The notes under the pieces: model-generated
What the model saw: only the letters and a program-made list of their open reading frames with translations
What the model was told of the DNA's origin: nothing
Databases searched by the model: none
Made by a program: the position numbers and the translations under genes
Source: Polaromonas sp.
GTDB taxonomy: Bacteria; Pseudomonadota; Gammaproteobacteria; Burkholderiales; Burkholderiaceae_C
Assembly: GCA_028291985.1 (NCBI GenBank)
Contig: JAQGNE010000013.1
Coordinates: forward strand, 40,456 to 104,455
Direction of reading: 5' to 3'
Length of the DNA: 64,000 nucleotides
Shown: positions 51,460-59,949 of the stretch, piece by piece
How positions within the stretch are numbered: the stretch's first letter is position 1
How the letters are laid out: each line of letters begins with the position of its first letter

Positions 51460-51930
51460 ATGATTTCATCTGTCAAAGGGCACTGCAGTGCGATCGCTTC
51501 CAAGGCTTGTGATGCCGCGGCGCTGCGGCGTTGCGGCCTTGGTCGGAAGGTGGCAGGAGCCGGCCTGACGATGCTCATGTGCGCCGGGCCAATGCTAACC
51601 CTGCTGCCTGGCCAGGCGCAGGCGCAATCCACCGCACCGCCAGTACCCGCAGTGTCCGCAGTCCCGCCGACATCGGTTGCGGCATCAACGTCAACCTCAA
51701 CGCCCACCGTTGTACCGCCTGCCGCCCAGACCGCGCCCCGCTATTCCGCCAAAGACGCCAAACTGGCTTTTGGTTTTCTGGACGCAAACAGTGACGGCAG
51801 AATCAGCCGCGAGGAAGCGGCGCAGGCTAAAAATGTAGCCAAATATTTTGACCAAGCCGATGTCAACCGCGACAAAGGTCTGTCGCTTCAGGAGTTCACG
51901 GCGGCGCTTAACAAAGCCAAGGTTTTGTAG
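51460..51930 (+). CDS. Secreted protein with two EF-hands
   Basis: 156 residues from the ATG at 51460. A long N-terminal signal region ends near GQAQAQS. A Pro/Thr/Ser/Val-rich spacer follows, then a pair of EF-hand calcium sites: DANSDGRISREE and DVNRDKGLSLQEF, each with Asp/Asn at loop positions 1, 3 and 5 and Glu at 12. The protein is likely a periplasmic or membrane-tethered calcium-binding protein. It follows the MscS-like gene across 263 bp and is convergent with the histidine kinase gene. Confidence 0.85.
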   Translation: MISSVKGHCSAIASKACDAAALRRCGLGRKVAGAGLTMLMCAGPMLTLLPGQAQAQSTAPPVPAVSAVPPTSVAASTSTSTPTVVPPAAQTAPRYSAKDAKLAFGFLDANSDGRISREEAAQAKNVAKYFDQADVNRDKGLSLQEFTAALNKAKVL

Positions 51931-51974
51931 TTGCTGCCGGTGGGCAGCCTTGTCTTGCACCTGTCCGCGGCGCG

Positions 51975-54900
51975 TCAGGCTCGGCTGTTGGCTGGCTTTT
52001 CAGCCTCGACCAGGCTGGCGGCCTCCAGCAGGTCGGCCATGCGAACCAGCAACCGTCGGCAATCGTTGAGGGCACTTTCCATCAGGCTGGTTTCATCGGC
52101 GGTGTAGCTGTCCAGTTTTTCGCAGGCCAGCTCCAGTGCATCGTACATCGACACCAGTGGCTGGCTGATCTGTTGCCAAATGGTGACCAGCAGCCGCGTT
52201 TTTTCACGCTCGGTATTTTTCAGGTCGGTGATGTCATGGGCCAGCGAATAAAACCCGATCACCTGGCCGCCGTCAACTTCTTCGCCGTAGCGCGGGAAGT
52301 AATTCACCACATAGTCGCGCATATCTCCCCTGGCGCACCGGTGCGATCTCTCATAGACGACCGGATAGCCTGACAACACCTCTTCAACCTTGTCCTGCAG
52401 CGCCTCATACACCGGGCTGCCCATGACCTCGCGCATGCTCTTGCCGTCGATCTCCGCATACGTCAGGCCAAAAATCTCTTCGCAGGCGCGGTTGTGAAAC
52501 CGGAAGACGTGATCCGCATCCACATAGGCGATCAGTGCCGGCACCGCATCGGTTATTTCGCGAAGCTGCAGCTCGCTGGCCCGCAAGGCCTCGCTGGCCA
52601 GGCGCATTGGCGTGTTGTCCCGACCGACACCGCGGTAGCCGGTAAAACGGCCGCTGGCGTCAAATGCCGCAGCGCCGCTGATGCTGATATAGCGGATCTG
52701 GCCGCCACGGCCGAGCCGGGCGATCTCGAAGTTGACGAAGGTTTCGCGTCGTTCACGCTGGGCAATATGCGCGGCCCACAGCTCAGGCTTCATGGGCAGC
52801 TGGTCGAGCTCCCACAGTGTCTTGCCGATGGCACTGACCTGTGACACCCGTCCCTCGGTGTCACGCTTCAATTTGTTGGAGATTTCCAGGTAACGGTAGT
52901 TTTCGTCTTCCATCCAGAACCAGTCGGACGACAGCTCCGTCAGCGCACGAAAGCGTTCTTCGCTGTTGCGCAGGGTCTGCTCTATCCGCTTGCGGTCGGT
53001 AATGTCCAGCACCTGCGAGATGAAGTGAACCGGCCGGCGGTCGGCATCCCGCACCAGTGAGCACGTCAGCAGCGCCCAGACGATGCTGCCGCTCTGGTGC
53101 AGGTAGCGTTTTTCCCAGTGGTAGGTTTCGATCTCGCCGGCCAGCGCCCGCTCGCGCTGGATCTGATCCCAGCCCAAGTCGTCGGGATGGGTGATTTCAT
53201 GAATCGTGCGGGCCAGCATCTCGGCCTCTGAATAACCCAGCATGCGGCAAAAAGCGCTGTTGACACGCAGGCGCCGCGAATCAAGCCCGACCAGCGCCAT
53301 TCCGATAGGCGAGTGCTCGAAGGCATTGCTGAACTGCTCGTCACTGCCCCGGTAGGAGTCGTTGTCGCTGCTGATGACGGCGCCGGTGCGACCTCCGGAA
53401 GCGCCTGCGTAGGTACTTCCAAACAGGACGCTGGTGCGTGGAACCCTGGGCGCGACAGATGGTACCGACTCCCGCAGGCGGCTGTCGTCGAGCCGGGGCG
53501 TTTTCTGCTCACTGCCCAGAACAAAGTAGAACGTGCTGCCCGCTCCCATGACGGACTCTGCCCAGATCCTGCCGCCGTGGCGCGTGATGATGCGCTCCAC
53601 TGTGGCGAGCCCGATGCCGCTGCCGGCAAACTCTTCGGGCGAGTGCAAGCGCTGAAAAGTGCCGAACAGCTTGTCGACATAGGCCATGTCGAAGCCCGCT
53701 CCGTTGTCCCTGACAAAGTACACCGTCTGCTCTGTATCCGGGAGCACGCCAACCTGTATCACCGCCACAGGCTTTCGGGAGGTGAACTTCCAGGCGTTGG
53801 TCAGCAGGTTTTCCAGCACCTGGGCCAGCAGGGCGCGGTCGCCGCGCGCGACCAGGCCGGAGCGGATATCGACTTGCGCCGGCCGCTGCGGGTCATTTTC
53901 CAGTTGTTCCCGCATCACGCGCCCGGCCTCGGCGCTGATGTCGACGTCTTCCCAGTTCAGGCTGGTACGGGACAGCTTTGCCAGCGACAGCAGGCCGTTG
54001 GTGAGCTCGCCCATGCGCCGCACACCGGCGCGGATACGCTCGATGTAGTGCGACGTACGTGCATCCGCACCGGACGGAATGGACTTCTGCAGCAGCGCGC
54101 AGAATCCGTCAATCGAGCCCAGCGGAGACCGCAGATCGTGGGCCACCGAATAGGAAAAGGCTTCAAGCTCACGGTTGGCGGTTTCCAGCTGTGCGGTGCG
54201 ACGCGAGACCCGGCTCTCCAGGGCGATATTGAGCCTGACGATTTCCAGTTCGGCTTTTTTTCGTTGGGTGATGTCGGTCATGCTGGTGAGATAGCTGGAT
54301 GGCTTACCTGGCGAGCCTTCAAACAAGGGCTGCACATTGAACAGGCCCCACATATGCGTGCCATCGGGCTTGCGGTAGCAAACCACGGTGTTTGCCTTGG
54401 GCAAGCCGGTGCGCAGCACGACCTGACTCGGGTGTTCCTCGATCGGCATGAGCGAGCCGTCCTCGCGCAGCAGCTGCCAGCGCGGCTCTGCAAACAGCTG
54501 GCCCCGCATCTGTTCCAGCGTCCTGCCGAAGACGCGTTCAGTGCTCAGGTTGCAGTCGATGATGCGCCCCTCCACATCGCGCAGCACCACCGCCTCTGCC
54601 ATGGCCGATACCACCGCGCGATAGCGTGCTTCACTTTGGCGCAGGCGCGCCGCATCGGCCAGTTGTGCCGTGACGTCGTCGGTGACGCACAGGATATGGC
54701 TGACCGCGCCAGCGTGGTTTGCGATCGGAATCTGGCGCATATGCACGCGAATGCAGCCGCGGTTTGTTGTCGGCTGTGGCTGGTCGGTCACGTCCTGCGT
54801 AATCCCCAGCGCGGATTGCTGCAGGTAGCCGAGGTACCCCGCAGTTTCGGGCGCGCCAGGCCACAGCTCGCTCCAGGTGTGGCCCAGCGCTTGCGCCGAC

Positions 54901-55331
54901 TCCCAGCCAAACAGGATTGCGGCCTGGCGGTTCCAGCAGACCACGCGAAAGCCGTCCCGCACCGAAAACACATGCACCGCCGAAGGCATGTTCTCCACAA
55001 GGGCAAGTGGCAGCACCCCCTCGCCAAGGCTCGCAAGCCACGCCGGACCAGTCAGTGCCGGCTGGTCACTCAAGCATGCCAACGGGTGGCCGAGCGCGCC
55101 TTCCAGTTGATTCAGCAGCTGATTTTTCTCAAGGTCAAGCTCGCGCAGGCGGGCGCGAAGCAGCGCATGCTCACCGGGCAAACCGTCATCGATTGATTCA
55201 ACCATCCAATACCGGGCTTTCCGCAATTCGCTTCCAAGGCGGGTACTGACAGCAGATGTGGCCGCATGCATGGCTGCCGCCAATGCGTATTGACGCCTAA
55301 CCATGCATCCACGCCTGTTGCGTCTGCTCAT
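51975..55331 (-). CDS. Multi-PAS histidine kinase with the kinase core in the middle
   Basis: About 1118 residues from the ATG at 55331 (the N-terminal start is uncertain; 55391 and 55304 are also ATG). No transmembrane segment, so a cytoplasmic sensor. Order: PAS (113-223), PAS (233-357), HisKA with phospho-accepting His in FSYSVAHDLRSPLG (near 398), HATPase (about 495-610) with NLLTNAWKF (N box), DNGAGFD (G1) and GSGIGLATV (G2), then three more PAS domains (about 660-1035), each ending in a DITDRK-type motif. The tail (LLVTIWQQISQPLVSMYDALEL) looks like a second dimerisation helix without a clear phospho-His. The CheY-like gene 2.8 kb away is a possible partner. Confidence 0.9.
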   Translation of the reverse strand: MSRRNRRGCMVRRQYALAAAMHAATSAVSTRLGSELRKARYWMVESIDDGLPGEHALLRARLRELDLEKNQLLNQLEGALGHPLACLSDQPALTGPAWLASLGEGVLPLALVENMPSAVHVFSVRDGFRVVCWNRQAAILFGWESAQALGHTWSELWPGAPETAGYLGYLQQSALGITQDVTDQPQPTTNRGCIRVHMRQIPIANHAGAVSHILCVTDDVTAQLADAARLRQSEARYRAVVSAMAEAVVLRDVEGRIIDCNLSTERVFGRTLEQMRGQLFAEPRWQLLREDGSLMPIEEHPSQVVLRTGLPKANTVVCYRKPDGTHMWGLFNVQPLFEGSPGKPSSYLTSMTDITQRKKAELEIVRLNIALESRVSRRTAQLETANRELEAFSYSVAHDLRSPLGSIDGFCALLQKSIPSGADARTSHYIERIRAGVRRMGELTNGLLSLAKLSRTSLNWEDVDISAEAGRVMREQLENDPQRPAQVDIRSGLVARGDRALLAQVLENLLTNAWKFTSRKPVAVIQVGVLPDTEQTVYFVRDNGAGFDMAYVDKLFGTFQRLHSPEEFAGSGIGLATVERIITRHGGRIWAESVMGAGSTFYFVLGSEQKTPRLDDSRLRESVPSVAPRVPRTSVLFGSTYAGASGGRTGAVISSDNDSYRGSDEQFSNAFEHSPIGMALVGLDSRRLRVNSAFCRMLGYSEAEMLARTIHEITHPDDLGWDQIQRERALAGEIETYHWEKRYLHQSGSIVWALLTCSLVRDADRRPVHFISQVLDITDRKRIEQTLRNSEERFRALTELSSDWFWMEDENYRYLEISNKLKRDTEGRVSQVSAIGKTLWELDQLPMKPELWAAHIAQRERRETFVNFEIARLGRGGQIRYISISGAAAFDASGRFTGYRGVGRDNTPMRLASEALRASELQLREITDAVPALIAYVDADHVFRFHNRACEEIFGLTYAEIDGKSMREVMGSPVYEALQDKVEEVLSGYPVVYERSHRCARGDMRDYVVNYFPRYGEEVDGGQVIGFYSLAHDITDLKNTEREKTRLLVTIWQQISQPLVSMYDALELACEKLDSYTADETSLMESALNDCRRLLVRMADLLEAASLVEAEKPANSRA

Positions 55332-55559
55332 CCCCGCCAGCTTACCGACGCACGACAGCCTGAAACTTGCTGTGGCCGGCCGTAAAAACATGCGGTGCAA
55401 GTGTCCCTCTTTGACGCCGCCTTGTTGCTAGGTGTAAGTCCGCTGTTGCGCAACAATATCGGCTGCATGCGCAATTTTTCGTTTTTTCAGTATGTTTCGG
55501 CTTCTCGTGGATAGCCGTTTCTTGCTTCGCCGCCTCCCGCCGGTGCCCCATGGGGCCTG

Positions 55560-58172
55560 TTGCGGCCCAGCCAGCGAGTGCTTGCGTTGACCTACACGGT
55601 TGCCGTCAGGGCGTTGTGCGAGTTCACGGCCAAGCAGGGCGACCTGGATCTGCGTTTCACGCCGTCGCCGTCCGCCCAGGAAGGCATTGCCGGGCACACG
55701 CTGGTTGTGTCGCGCCGCGGCAGCAACTACCAGCGCGAGGTGGGCCTTTCCGGTCAGTACAAGGACCTGCTGGTGCGTGGCCGCGCCGATGGTTATGACC
55801 CGGACAGCAACCAGCTCGAAGAGGTAAAGACCTACCGGGGAGACCTGCACGGTATCGCAGAAAACCGGCGTCAGTTGCACTGGGCGCAGGCCAAGATGTA
55901 CGGCTGGCTGCTGTGCCGGGACAAAAACCTGGACAACATCACGCTGGCCCTGGTCTATCTTGACCTGGCAAGCCTGAATGAAACGGTTTTAAGCCATGAA
56001 TTTCCGGCGCTTGAGCTGAAGCAGCATTTCGAGGCGCATTGCGAGCTTTTTCTGGTCTGGGCCCGGCAGGAAGCCGAGCACCGGCTGGCACGCGACTCGG
56101 CCTTGCAGGGCCTGGCCTTTCCGCATGCCGGTTTCCGCCCGGGCCAGCGTGAACTGGCCGAAGCTGTCTATCGCAATACCCGGGCCGGTAAATGCCTGAT
56201 GGCGCAAGCCACCACCGGCATCGGAAAAACCATGGGCACCGTGTTTCCGGTTTTGAAAGCTGCGCCGCGCCAGGGGTTGGACAAGCTCTTCTTTCTGGCG
56301 GCAAAAACGCCCGGTCGGCAACTGGCCCTAGATGCCCTGGCGCTGATCACGGGAAGCGCGCCCACGCTGCCCCTGCGCGTGCTGGAACTCGTAGCGCGCG
56401 ACAAATCCTGCGAGCATCCTGAAAAGGCGTGCCATGGCGACTCATGCCCCCTAGCCAAGGGTTTCTATGACCGCCTGCCAGACGCGCGGCGCGCAGCCGT
56501 GGCGGCAACTGGCGGCGCCCGCCTGCTGTCCAGGGCGCAATGGCGCGAAGTGGCACTGGCGCATCAGGTGTGCCCCTATTACCTCAGCCAGGAAATGGTT
56601 CGCTGGAGCGATGTGGTGGTCGGCGACTACAACTACTATTTCGACAGCAGCGCCCTGCTTTACAACCTGACGACCACCAGCCAATGGCGGGCCAGCGTTC
56701 TGGTCGACGAGGCCCATAACCTGGTCGACCGGGCGCGCAGCATGTATTCGTCCACACTGGACCAAAGACGCCTGCATGCCGTGCATGCCGCGGCACCCAA
56801 AGCGGTCAAAAAGCCATTAGAGCGACTTGACCGTGCGCTGTCGGAAGCGCATTCGACGCAGACACAGACCTATGCTGTCTACGCTGAAGTTCCGGTGAAC
56901 CTGGCCAAAGCTTTGCAGCAGGCCAGCACGGCGATAACGGATTTTCTGATAGCCAACCCTACGCGGGTAGACGCAGCGCTACAGGACTTCTACTTTGAGG
57001 TGCTGCAGTTTTCGCGGCTGGCGGAATCGTTTGCAGCGCATTCGATCTTTGACATCACCCTGCATGATGGCGCCAGCCAGGGTGCAGCAGATGAAGCTGC
57101 GCCTTCCCTGCAGCTGGGGTTCAGCGCCCATCCGGCGGCGGCTGGCAGCGCAGGGGGACTTGGCGGCACGGGTAGCGCGAGTCTGACGATACGCAATGTG
57201 GTCCCAGCCCCTTTTCTGGCACCCCGGTTTGCGGCAGCGCAGTCGGTGACGCTGTTCTCGGCAACCCTGGGGCCGCAGCATTTTTACCGGGACACGCTGG
57301 GTTTGCCGGCCAACAGCGCATGGGTTGACGTGCCCTCCCCGTTTCGGCCTGATCAGCTTGGCGTTGTCGCCGTCACTGACCTGTCCACCCGCTTTCAGCA
57401 TCGCCAGGGATCGCTGCATGCCATCGTCGAGCTGATGGCGCGCCAGTACCGCCAGCAGCCCGGCAACTACCTGGCGTTTCTCAGCAGCTATGACTACCTG
57501 CAGCAACTGATTCGTCTGCTGCGCAAAAACTATCCGGACATCCCTGCATGGGAGCAGACACGGCAGATGGACGAAGCAGGCCGTGACCAGTTTCTGGCAC
57601 GCTTCACACCCACATCGCGCGGCATTGGCTTTGCGGTGCTGGGCGGAGCATTTGCCGAAGGGGTTGACCTGCCGGGCCGGCGGCTGATCGGCGCTTTCAT
57701 CGCCACGCTGGGGTTGCCCCAGGTCAACTGCGTCAATGAGGAAATCAGGCAGCGCATGGCCACGTATTTCGAAGCGGAGACGAGTGCGGCGCGCCTGGGC
57801 ACTGATGACAGTAAAGCAGCGGGTGATCCGTTGCCCGACAGCCTGGCCCCGCCGTCACCACGCTCCACGCCTTCCGCGCCGCAGGACAAAGGCTACAACT
57901 ACACCTACCTCTACCCGGGGCTGCAAAAGGTGGTGCAGGCGGCAGGACGTGTGATTCGAACGCCGACCGACCAGGGCGTGATCTACCTGATGGACGACCG
58001 GTTTACCCGTACCGACATCCAACGCCTGTTGCCGTCCTGGTGGGCGGTCAGCAGCCTGCCGGCCAGGCATGCAGGCCTGGATGTGATGGCCTTGCAGATT
58101 GCTGAAGAGCCCGCCGGCAGCACGGTATCTGCACCGCAGCAGCCAGGAAGCCGTGCCGCTAAAGCGGGGTAA
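55560..58172 (+). CDS. PD-(D/E)XK nuclease fused to an XPD/DinG-type DNA helicase
   Basis: About 870 residues. The start has no ATG: the TTG at 55560, GTG at 55578 or TTG at 55587 are possible, and homologue recall favours beginning near LTYTVAVRALCEFTA. Residues 1-150: Cas4/RecB-like nuclease with GRADGYD, EEVKTYRG (ExK) and QLHWAQAKMYGW (QxxxY). Helicase: Walker A ATTGIGKTMG near 220, four cysteines for an Fe-S cluster (CEH...C...C near 285-297 and VCPYYL near 338), DEAH box VLVDEAHNLVDRARSM near 381, and QAAGRVIRT (motif VI). It is expected to unwind and cut structured DNA. It overlaps the convergent regulator gene by 14 bp. Confidence 0.9.
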   Translation: MRPSQRVLALTYTVAVRALCEFTAKQGDLDLRFTPSPSAQEGIAGHTLVVSRRGSNYQREVGLSGQYKDLLVRGRADGYDPDSNQLEEVKTYRGDLHGIAENRRQLHWAQAKMYGWLLCRDKNLDNITLALVYLDLASLNETVLSHEFPALELKQHFEAHCELFLVWARQEAEHRLARDSALQGLAFPHAGFRPGQRELAEAVYRNTRAGKCLMAQATTGIGKTMGTVFPVLKAAPRQGLDKLFFLAAKTPGRQLALDALALITGSAPTLPLRVLELVARDKSCEHPEKACHGDSCPLAKGFYDRLPDARRAAVAATGGARLLSRAQWREVALAHQVCPYYLSQEMVRWSDVVVGDYNYYFDSSALLYNLTTTSQWRASVLVDEAHNLVDRARSMYSSTLDQRRLHAVHAAAPKAVKKPLERLDRALSEAHSTQTQTYAVYAEVPVNLAKALQQASTAITDFLIANPTRVDAALQDFYFEVLQFSRLAESFAAHSIFDITLHDGASQGAADEAAPSLQLGFSAHPAAAGSAGGLGGTGSASLTIRNVVPAPFLAPRFAAAQSVTLFSATLGPQHFYRDTLGLPANSAWVDVPSPFRPDQLGVVAVTDLSTRFQHRQGSLHAIVELMARQYRQQPGNYLAFLSSYDYLQQLIRLLRKNYPDIPAWEQTRQMDEAGRDQFLARFTPTSRGIGFAVLGGAFAEGVDLPGRRLIGAFIATLGLPQVNCVNEEIRQRMATYFEAETSAARLGTDDSKAAGDPLPDSLAPPSPRSTPSAPQDKGYNYTYLYPGLQKVVQAAGRVIRTPTDQGVIYLMDDRFTRTDIQRLLPSWWAVSSLPARHAGLDVMALQIAEEPAGSTVSAPQQPGSRAAKAG

Positions 58173-58545
58173 ATCCGGTGGTGGTTGTGGTGCAGAAATC
58201 AAACAGCTGGTCCAGCTCGTTCGACTTGTCAAAAACCGCATCTGCCCCCAGCGCAATGCAGCGGTGGCGGATATCGTCGGTGGCGTAGTTGGTCAGCACC
58301 ACCACCCGCTGGTCGGCGCGCCGGTCCTGACAGCCGCGCAGGACGCCAAGGCCGCTGCCTTCCCTCAGAAACAGGTCAACAATGGCCAGCTGCCAGTCGC
58401 CATCATGGGCAGACAGCCAGTAATTGGCCTCGTTCTCGGTCTCGGCAAAACCCACCACTTTGACCGGCGCAATCTCTTCCAGCGTGGCGATCAGGTTCTC
58501 ACGAATGGTGGCGCTGTCTTCCACAACGTAGGTGATGAGAGCCAT
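58159..58545 (-). CDS. CheY-like response regulator, receiver domain only
   Basis: 128 residues consisting of one receiver domain. Phosphorylation residues are in place: acidic pair in VVEDSATIRE near residue 9, phospho-acceptor Asp in LAIVDLFLREG near 57, Thr in VVLTNYA and Lys in AVFDKSNELD. No output domain follows. It is convergent with, and overlaps by 14 bp, the helicase gene. A single-domain regulator can pass phosphate or act by protein contact. The multi-PAS kinase is the nearest kinase candidate. Confidence 0.93.
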   Translation of the reverse strand: MALITYVVEDSATIRENLIATLEEIAPVKVVGFAETENEANYWLSAHDGDWQLAIVDLFLREGSGLGVLRGCQDRRADQRVVVLTNYATDDIRHRCIALGADAVFDKSNELDQLFDFCTTTTTGFTPL

Positions 58546-58865
58546 AAATTAGCGGTTGGTCGTGAGATCGGGGTAAGTAGGATGAGCAGGGCGTTGAAGC
58601 TATCACGGCGCAAAGCCCCGCATGACGCCCCCAAGCGGGGTCTGCCTGTAGGAGATGGGCTCCTGTGCAGGCGCGACCGCCAGTGTGCGCCATCGCCAGC
58701 ATGGTCATCGCGCCACTGTGCATCTAAACTATCCGCCGTGACAGAAAGCCGGCAGGCTGCGGCGGCGTAGGCTCCAGCCGACATCCCGTCAGCCTATGCC
58801 ATCCGCTCCGTGCACCGATGCCAGCCTGCTCCCGTTTTATTCATCCCCCTTTGACAAGGACTCTC
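58546..58865. other. Intergenic region before the FKBP gene
   Basis: 320 bp between the divergent CheY-like and FKBP genes. It includes a CCCCGC...GCGGGG inverted repeat near 58615-58640 (weak, type-2 repeat-like). No gene, RNA or clear promoter is supported. Confidence 0.4.
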
Positions 58866-59333
58866 ATGCTGACAAGCGTTCGCCAATTGACTCTCGCCCT
58901 GACGACACTGGGCGCAGCCTGCCTGATGACGGCAGCGCCTCATGCCTTTGCCCAGACCGATGCCGCGCTGGCTGCCGCTGCCAAGGAAGCCAGTGCGGTC
59001 GTCACCAAAAGCGGGCTGGTTTATCGCTCGCTGAAAGACGGCACCGGCGCCAGCCCGCAGGCTACCGACAAGGTCAAGGTGCACTACCGCGGAAGCTTTC
59101 CGGACGGCCGGGAATTCGACAGCTCCTACAAGCGCAACGAGCCGACCGAGTTTCCGCTGAACGGCGTGATTCCCTGCTGGACGGAAGGCGTGCAACTGAT
59201 GAAAGTGGGCGGCAAGGCCAAGCTGACCTGCCCCGCCGCCATTGCCTATGGCGCGCGCGGTGCCGGTGGCGTGATTCCCCCGAACGCCACCTTGCAGTTC
59301 GAGGTTGAACTGCTGGCCATCAACGGCAAATAA
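58866..59333 (+). CDS. FKBP-type peptidyl-prolyl isomerase, exported
   Basis: 155 residues from the ATG at 58866. The signal peptide ends near APHAFAQTD, so it acts in the periplasm. A short helical lead (AALAAAAKEASAVVTKSGL) is followed by the FKBP domain: VKVHYRGSFPDGREFDSSY, EFPLNGVIPCWTEGVQLMKVGGKAKLTCP, IAYGARGAGGVIPPNATLQFEVELL. These are the active-site aromatic and Asp positions of the family. It assists folding of exported proteins and is convergent with a small secreted-protein gene 12 bp away. Confidence 0.95.
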   Translation: MLTSVRQLTLALTTLGAACLMTAAPHAFAQTDAALAAAAKEASAVVTKSGLVYRSLKDGTGASPQATDKVKVHYRGSFPDGREFDSSYKRNEPTEFPLNGVIPCWTEGVQLMKVGGKAKLTCPAAIAYGARGAGGVIPPNATLQFEVELLAINGK

Positions 59334-59345
59334 GCCGGCAGCGCC

Positions 59346-59666
59346 TTATTTTCTGGCGCCCTTCGGCGTGGGCGCCACGTAGCGGATCGGGCTTTCCGGC
59401 AGGCGCCCGCCAGCCACATTGGTCAGCAGCGGGGATGTCTTGCGCAGATCGACGGACTGGCAGTCGCGGTCATTGGTAAACACCAGATGTCCATTTGGAA
59501 ACTCCAGTGGCAACCGCTCGTGAATCTGATAACTCAGGTCGATCGGCGTGTCCCTGCCCGAATAAACCACCTGGTTGGCCGGGTTGTAGACGGTAAAGCA
59601 CGCAATCGCTTGCGGGCCGACGCACAGCGCCATACCCAAAACCAGCGCCTGATGTAATCTTTTCAT
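59346..59666 (-). CDS. Small conserved secreted protein
   Basis: 106 residues from the ATG at 59666, with AAGGAG 7 bp upstream. Signal peptide ends near AIACFT. The body has CFTVYNPANQVVYSGRDTPIDLSYQIHERLP, then FPNGHLVFTNDRDCQSVD. Two or three cysteines may form a disulfide. Proteins with this layout are known in Burkholderiales as hypothetical; no function is known to me. Confidence 0.75.
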   Translation of the reverse strand: MKRLHQALVLGMALCVGPQAIACFTVYNPANQVVYSGRDTPIDLSYQIHERLPLEFPNGHLVFTNDRDCQSVDLRKTSPLLTNVAGGRLPESPIRYVAPTPKGARK

Positions 59667-59877
59667 GACCAGCTCCTTGTGAACAGTGGCGGCAGCCCCG
59701 GCAGTGCTACCCCCGCGGCTGTGACCTATGGCCGCAGCATGCGTTGTGGCCGTCATCCCGTCAAGCTGCAAAGGCTGAGCTTGTAGCCACCGCGCATAAC
59801 CAGCGCTTTCAACCCCTCAGGCGCAGCAGCAGGGCACCGGGTTTATGCAACGATTGACGAAACAGTAGAACAGATCT

Positions 59878-59945
59878 GGTTGCTCCTATTTTAGTAGCGA
59901 TAACCCCATATATAAAATGGGCTAGGGCACTAAAACGCTTGAAAA
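59878..59945. repeat. Dispersed short repeat, copy 9
   Basis: TTGCTCCTATTTTAGTAGCG followed by ATAACCCCATATATAAAATG and GGCTAGGGCACTAAAA matches block for block the copies at 2105 and 11790. It lies just downstream of the outer-membrane factor gene end. Confidence 0.7.
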
Positions 59946-59949
59946 ATGC

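Noticed and set aside
53313..55196. Long plus-strand open frame of 627 codons opposite the PAS kinase
   Set aside because: High G+C shadow frame. The minus-strand frame carries clear PAS, HisKA and HATPase motifs, whereas this one has none.
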